Origin: Patescibacteria group bacterium UBA6257
GTDB taxonomy: Bacteria; Patescibacteriota; Minisyncoccia; UBA6257
NCBI GenBank assembly: GCA_002440845.1
Contig: DJVL01000022.1
Coordinates: 1-7,330 of the forward strand
Direction of reading: 5' to 3'
DNA: 7,330 nt
Shown here: positions 5,165-7,330 of the stretch, one piece after another
Numbering within the stretch: the stretch's first letter is position 1
Layout of the letters: each line of letters starts with the position of its first letter
Translations under genes and position numbers: made by a program
The notes under the pieces: generated by a model
What the model was told of the DNA's origin: nothing
What the model saw: only the letters and a program-made list of their open reading frames with translations
Databases searched by the model: none

Positions 5165-5428
5165 TTATTTTTGGCCTTTGAGTTCGGCTAAACGGGATTT
5201 GATGGTTTTAAGTTCTTCTTCTAAAATTTCCGCTTCCTCTGAAAGAACTTCCATTTCTTCTTTCTTGGTAGGAGTTGAGGCGGGATTAATAACCCCAAAT
5301 CTTCTCCAGCCGAATCCCCGTCCGCGTCCGCCGCCTCTGCGCTGGCCCATTCCAGCGCCGCAAGGACCTAAACCCCAGCCGGTGCCGGGACCTAAGCCCA
5401 AAGGACCTGTTCCGTTATATCTTGGCAT
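5165..5428 (-). CDS. DUF5320 small Gly/Arg-rich protein
   Basis: 87 aa. Residues 1-46 are rich in Gly, Pro and Arg (MPRYNGTGPLGLGPGTGWG, then GPCGAGMGQRRGGGRGRG and FGWRRFG), a layout typical of DUF5320. The rest is an acidic, Glu/Leu/Lys-rich coiled coil (about 57-85). One cysteine (Cys23) is present. Biochemical function is unknown; the family is regularly found next to NifX-like, MinD-like ATPase and UPF0251 genes, and that context is kept here. It is the first gene of the operon. AAGGAG at 5439-5444 lies about ten bases before the ATG and is the best ribosome site in the window. The promoter with TTGACA and TATATT is about 65 bases upstream. The gap to the NifX remnant is 19 bases. Confidence 0.85.
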   Translation of the reverse strand: MPRYNGTGPLGLGPGTGWGLGPCGAGMGQRRGGGRGRGFGWRRFGVINPASTPTKKEEMEVLSEEAEILEEELKTIKSRLAELKGQK

Positions 5429-5473
5429 ATTTTTTTATCTCCTTTTTAATTTTTAAATAGATATTCCGACCTT

Positions 5474-5497
5474 TATATTCTATCTGTTTTGAATATA
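5474..5497 (-). promoter_or_regulatory. Candidate operator: TATATTC-N10-GAATATA
   Basis: A perfect 7-bp inverted repeat with a ten-base centre. One arm (5491-5497) covers the -10 box and the other (5474-5480) lies just past the expected start site, so a bound dimer would block the DUF5320 promoter. A regulator is not identified; UPF0251, encoded in the same operon, is one candidate by inference only. Confidence 0.45.
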
Positions 5498-5520
5498 CAC
5501 CCATAATTATTCCTTGTCAA
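5492..5520 (-). promoter_or_regulatory. Strong sigma70-type promoter for the DUF5320-exporter operon
   Basis: On the minus strand TTGACA (5515-5520) is a perfect -35 hexamer, the spacer is exactly 17 bases and TATATT (5492-5497) is a 5/6 -10 hexamer. Expected start near 5485, giving a leader of about 56 bases before the DUF5320 ATG. Confidence 0.8.
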
Positions 5521-5542
5521 TACTTTTTATTTTTACTACACT
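5514..5542 (+). promoter_or_regulatory. Possible divergent promoter sharing the same -35 site
   Basis: The near-palindromic site TTGTCAA gives TTGTCA (5514-5519) on the plus strand, followed by 17 bases and TACACT (5537-5542). Matches are 5/6 and 4/6. A start near 5549 would coincide with the ATG at 5547-5549, so any mRNA would be leaderless or nearly so. Confidence 0.4.
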
Positions 5543-5546
5543 TAAA

Positions 5547-5768
5547 ATGAACTTTAAGCGGCGGAAAAGCGAGGCCGGCCAAAAATTTACCAGAAATTGT
5601 CGTCGGGATTTTCTTGAAAATGAGTTCTGGCTTTTTCCAACAAACACCGCCAAAGTTGATTTGCCGCAGCTTTATTTTGCACATCATATCCATCATTTAA
5701 AAACCGCCTCAAGAAATAGTCAAGCGGCCAAAAATCGGCTTTGGCCAAACCCTTATAGCAAGCCATAA
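5547..5768 (+). CDS. Doubtful 73-codon ORF over repeat DNA
   Basis: An uninterrupted frame begins MNFKRRKSEAGQKF and ends at TAA 5766-5768. In favour: a promoter-like site directly upstream, a terminator 16 bases after the stop, and no in-frame stop in 73 codons. Against: no ribosome site, no recognised domain, and codons 4-10 come from the dispersed 23-base repeat that also occurs near 2690. The region also has a GGCCAAA/TTTGGCC hairpin at 5726-5746 and the word CGGCCAAAAAT at 5576 and 5725. The same boundaries would equally suit an untranslated RNA of about 270 bases or a decayed mobile repeat. I cannot choose among these from sequence alone. Confidence 0.2.
   Translation: MNFKRRKSEAGQKFTRNCRRDFLENEFWLFPTNTAKVDLPQLYFAHHIHHLKTASRNSQAAKNRLWPNPYSKP
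5556..5578 (+). repeat. Dispersed repeat, copy B
   Basis: Identical over 23 bases to the reverse complement of 2688-2710. Both copies, read in this direction, translate as RRKSEAG and continue with an A-rich stretch. A GGCCGGCC palindrome sits at its right end. Confidence 0.75.
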
Positions 5769-5783
5769 CAGATTATAAAAAAC

Positions 5784-5818
5784 AAACAGCGTGTTTAATA
5801 AACACGCTGTTTTATATT
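5784..5818. terminator. Bidirectional intrinsic terminator
   Basis: A perfect 13-bp stem (5784-5796 with 5800-5812, core ACAGCGTGTTT) has loop AAT. A T-rich tail follows on the plus strand (5811-5827), and on the minus strand six T follow shortly after the stem. It lies 32 bases past the stop of the three-gene unit ending at 5845 and 16 bases past the doubtful plus-strand ORF. Confidence 0.85.
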
Positions 5819-5844
5819 TTCTCTTTTTAATTTCTATCGCCTAT

Positions 5845-6381
5845 CTATTCTATACAACAATCAATAGCCCTTTTTATCAAATCCCCTAATTTTCCCATAA
5901 AGCCTTTTTTCTCTTTATCATTTTTATTAATAGCTTCTTCGTCTATTTTTTTTATCTCGTCGGTTTTTATCAGTTTCATATTCAGGGCCCAAAACAAAGA
6001 ATACAAATTATAAGCTTTCTTAAAAAGTTCCTGCGCTTCCTCTTTTTTGCCTTGGCCCAATTGTTTTGTCCCGACTTCCATCACTCTCATAGAAGCGGCG
6101 AGTAAATGTTTGGAAATACACCAAACTTCACCCTCGTATTCTTTGACGATTTTTTTTAACAACTCTTTTCTAATTTCCCTGACTTCTTTTAGTAAATCAA
6201 AATATTCGCTTTTTCCGGTTTTCGCGCCGGTAAAGAAAAAATGTTCTTCAATGCTTACTAAATTCATAATGGCAATGCTCAAATCTTGGTCGGAAGAAAG
6301 ATCCATCTTCTCCTGTTTCTTCATTTGGTCAACTTTTTCTATAAATTCGTTTATTTTTTCAATAGTTTGGTCGTTGTCCAT
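5845..6381 (-). CDS. Conserved-looking helical protein of unknown function
   Basis: 178 aa, no signal peptide or membrane segment, almost wholly helical by composition. Residues 1-75 are charged helices with SIEEHFFF at 43-50. EYEGEVWCISKHLLAASMR at 81-99 and the stretch around 100-135 (VMEVGTKQLGQGKKEEAQEL, then FKKAYNLYSLFWALN) look like a packed helix pair, the latter TPR-like. A lysine/glutamate linker follows, and the C-terminus reads AIDCCIE with a paired cysteine at 175-176. I recall related hypothetical proteins in Patescibacteria-type genomes but cannot give a function. It is the last gene of a three-gene unit, seven bases after the CPVC membrane protein and just before the terminator. 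The ATG at 6381 is preceded only by A/T bases, without a Shine-Dalgarno sequence. Confidence 0.8.
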   Translation of the reverse strand: MDNDQTIEKINEFIEKVDQMKKQEKMDLSSDQDLSIAIMNLVSIEEHFFFTGAKTGKSEYFDLLKEVREIRKELLKKIVKEYEGEVWCISKHLLAASMRVMEVGTKQLGQGKKEEAQELFKKAYNLYSLFWALNMKLIKTDEIKKIDEEAINKNDKEKKGFMGKLGDLIKRAIDCCIE

Positions 6382-6388
6382 TTTTATT

Positions 6389-6904
6389 TTATTTTATTAA
6401 GAAATAAATGATTAAATTTGAAATTAAAAGAAAAATAACCGGCAAAATAACTTTCTGAAAAGGAAAATAAGCCTTGCCATTGTTCTTTTTCTTTAAATAA
6501 TAATTAAAAAAACCCGCCAAGAGAAAAGCTCCACTACCAATTATAACTCCTAAAATAAGTTTATCTATGCCGCAAACTTTGTTAAAAGGTTTTCCCAAGA
6601 TACCGACGAAATAAAGGGGCAAAAGAGTTAATAAATAGAATCCCGAAACAACAACAATTTTTTTTCCTCTAAAGTTTATCTTCTTTTCTTCAAGCCAACT
6701 CAAGGTCCAAAGGGAAAGGGACATTAAAAAACCGCCGACCCAAACGCCGGTAATAATATCATTTATACCAAAACACTCAGCTAAGCCTATGCCTGCGCCA
6801 ACTGCCACGGTGCAAACCGGACAAACAGCGTTTGCCTGAGGCGCCACTTTTAGAAAAAAAACTATAGAGAACAAAAAAAATAAAGGGATAAAAATCTTTC
6901 TCAT
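6389..6904 (-). CDS. Membrane protein with CPVC motif after signal peptide
   Basis: 171 aa. Residues 1-26 form a signal peptide (basic start, hydrophobic core, likely cleavage after ANA), directly followed by VCPVC with Cys28 and Cys31. Further hydrophobic segments lie near 46-70, 83-103, 113-136 and 151-170, so four membrane helices are likely after processing. Two more cysteines are at 44 and 111. The CPVC pair would sit outside the membrane or at its outer edge, which suits a redox or metal-binding role. I do not recognise a named family, although hypothetical proteins with this CPVCTVAVGAG opening seem familiar from candidate-phylum genomes. It lies 11 bases downstream of a CPHC thioredoxin-fold gene, so disulfide exchange between the two is a fair inference. 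No Shine-Dalgarno sequence is visible. Confidence 0.8.
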   Translation of the reverse strand: MRKIFIPLFFLFSIVFFLKVAPQANAVCPVCTVAVGAGIGLAECFGINDIITGVWVGGFLMSLSLWTLSWLEEKKINFRGKKIVVVSGFYLLTLLPLYFVGILGKPFNKVCGIDKLILGVIIGSGAFLLAGFFNYYLKKKNNGKAYFPFQKVILPVIFLLISNLIIYFLIK

Positions 6905-6915
6905 TTTTGGTTTTA

Positions 6916-7330
6916 TTATTTAATGATTAATTTTGCTTCCAAAAAATTTATAATATCAACATCGCCCATCAGGCATTTTGAGCCATCCCACAAAAACGGC
7001 ACTCCTAAATTATTTTGGTTTAAGCCGCATTCTTTGGCTTTTTCAATCATCTCATTGGCGTTCCCTCTATTAAAACCAACTTCCTTTTTTTCTATGGCTA
7101 TTATTTTTTCCAGATTGTTTTCTTTAATATACTTATCAACTTTGGAACAATGAGGACAGCCAATCGCGTAAAATAAAACCACTTTTTCTTTTGAATCAAG
7201 ACTGCCATTATTAGAATCAACTAACCCGCCGGTGAAACTCGAACTCTTTTGGTTATTTGTTTTCATAAAAACAACCAATCCAGTTAAAAAAATAAAACCT
7301 AACAAAATTAAAATCAATAGTTTTTTCTTA
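6916..7330 (-). CDS. Membrane-anchored thioredoxin/glutaredoxin-like protein (5' end outside window)
   Basis: The frame is open to the window edge and reads KKKLLILILLGFIFLTGLV, so the TTG at 7317 is probably not the start. The true start should lie just beyond 7330, where a few residues precede the lysines. A single N-terminal membrane anchor (to about residue 18 counting from TTG 7317) is followed by a Ser/Asn-rich linker and a thioredoxin fold. VVLFYAIGCPHCSKV carries the CPHC active site (Cys54, Cys57), and GVP at 105-107 supplies the cis-proline. Cys97 and Cys115 are extra. It is likely an extracytoplasmic thiol oxidoreductase or a thiol-carrying partner of the next gene, which begins 11 bases after its stop. 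Confidence 0.85.
   Translation of the reverse strand, partial: KKKLLILILLGFIFLTGLVVFMKTNNQKSSSFTGGLVDSNNGSLDSKEKVVLFYAIGCPHCSKVDKYIKENNLEKIIAIEKKEVGFNRGNANEMIEKAKECGLNQNNLGVPFLWDGSKCLMGDVDIINFLEAKLIIK

Noticed and set aside
6047..6400. Plus-strand frame opposite the 178-aa protein
   Set aside because: It is an antisense shadow with a Ser/Phe-rich composition typical of the complement of Lys/Glu-rich coding DNA.

Overview
The window is AT-rich DNA from a prokaryote. All confident protein genes lie on the minus strand; one tRNA lies on the plus strand. Short single-domain genes, a two-subunit transketolase, a NifX/MinD/DUF5320/UPF0251 gene set and repeat-filled spacers suggest an anaerobic, small-genome bacterium of the Patescibacteria (CPR) type. 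That placement is inference from gene style, not a phylogenetic result. TGA ends at least two genes (positions 3283 and 4636), so the code looks standard rather than TGA-recoded.

Positions 1-399 hold no gene. They contain an AT-rich CGAATT spacer, three copies (one inverted) of a hairpin repeat with GTCATTCTGA-type ends, a small palindrome, and an inverted repeat that runs into the 3' end of the next gene. Positions 400-2296 encode the two halves of a split transketolase, co-oriented and 28 bases apart. Around 2297-2492 lies a gap with opposed promoter candidates and an imperfect inverted repeat. A tRNA-Ala(GGC) with encoded CCA follows at 2493-2566. Positions 2567-2993 are GC-richer, non-coding in my reading, and packed with hairpins.

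Positions 2994-5520 form one minus-strand operon behind a strong sigma70-type promoter (TTGACA, 17 bases, TATATT). In transcription order it holds DUF5320, a decayed NifX/MinD remnant, a CDF metal exporter with an added six-cysteine tail, a GIY-YIG nuclease, and a UPF0251 (DUF134) helix-turn-helix protein. The NifX-like piece has lost its ATG and most of its length. It is joined in frame, through a stop codon, to the C-terminal half of a MinD-like ATPase that lacks the P-loop. The simplest reading is one deletion that removed the 3' end of nifX and the 5' end of the ATPase gene, leaving the metal exporter intact downstream.

Positions 5514-5818 contain a possible divergent plus-strand unit (promoter, 73-codon ORF, terminator) of uncertain nature. 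It carries a 23-base sequence that recurs inverted in the hairpin region near 2690. Positions 5845-7330 encode three minus-strand genes ending at a bidirectional terminator: a membrane-anchored thioredoxin-fold protein with CPHC (cut by the window edge), a membrane protein with CPVC just after its signal peptide, and a helical protein of unknown function. Together they look like a small extracytoplasmic thiol or metal module that I cannot name.
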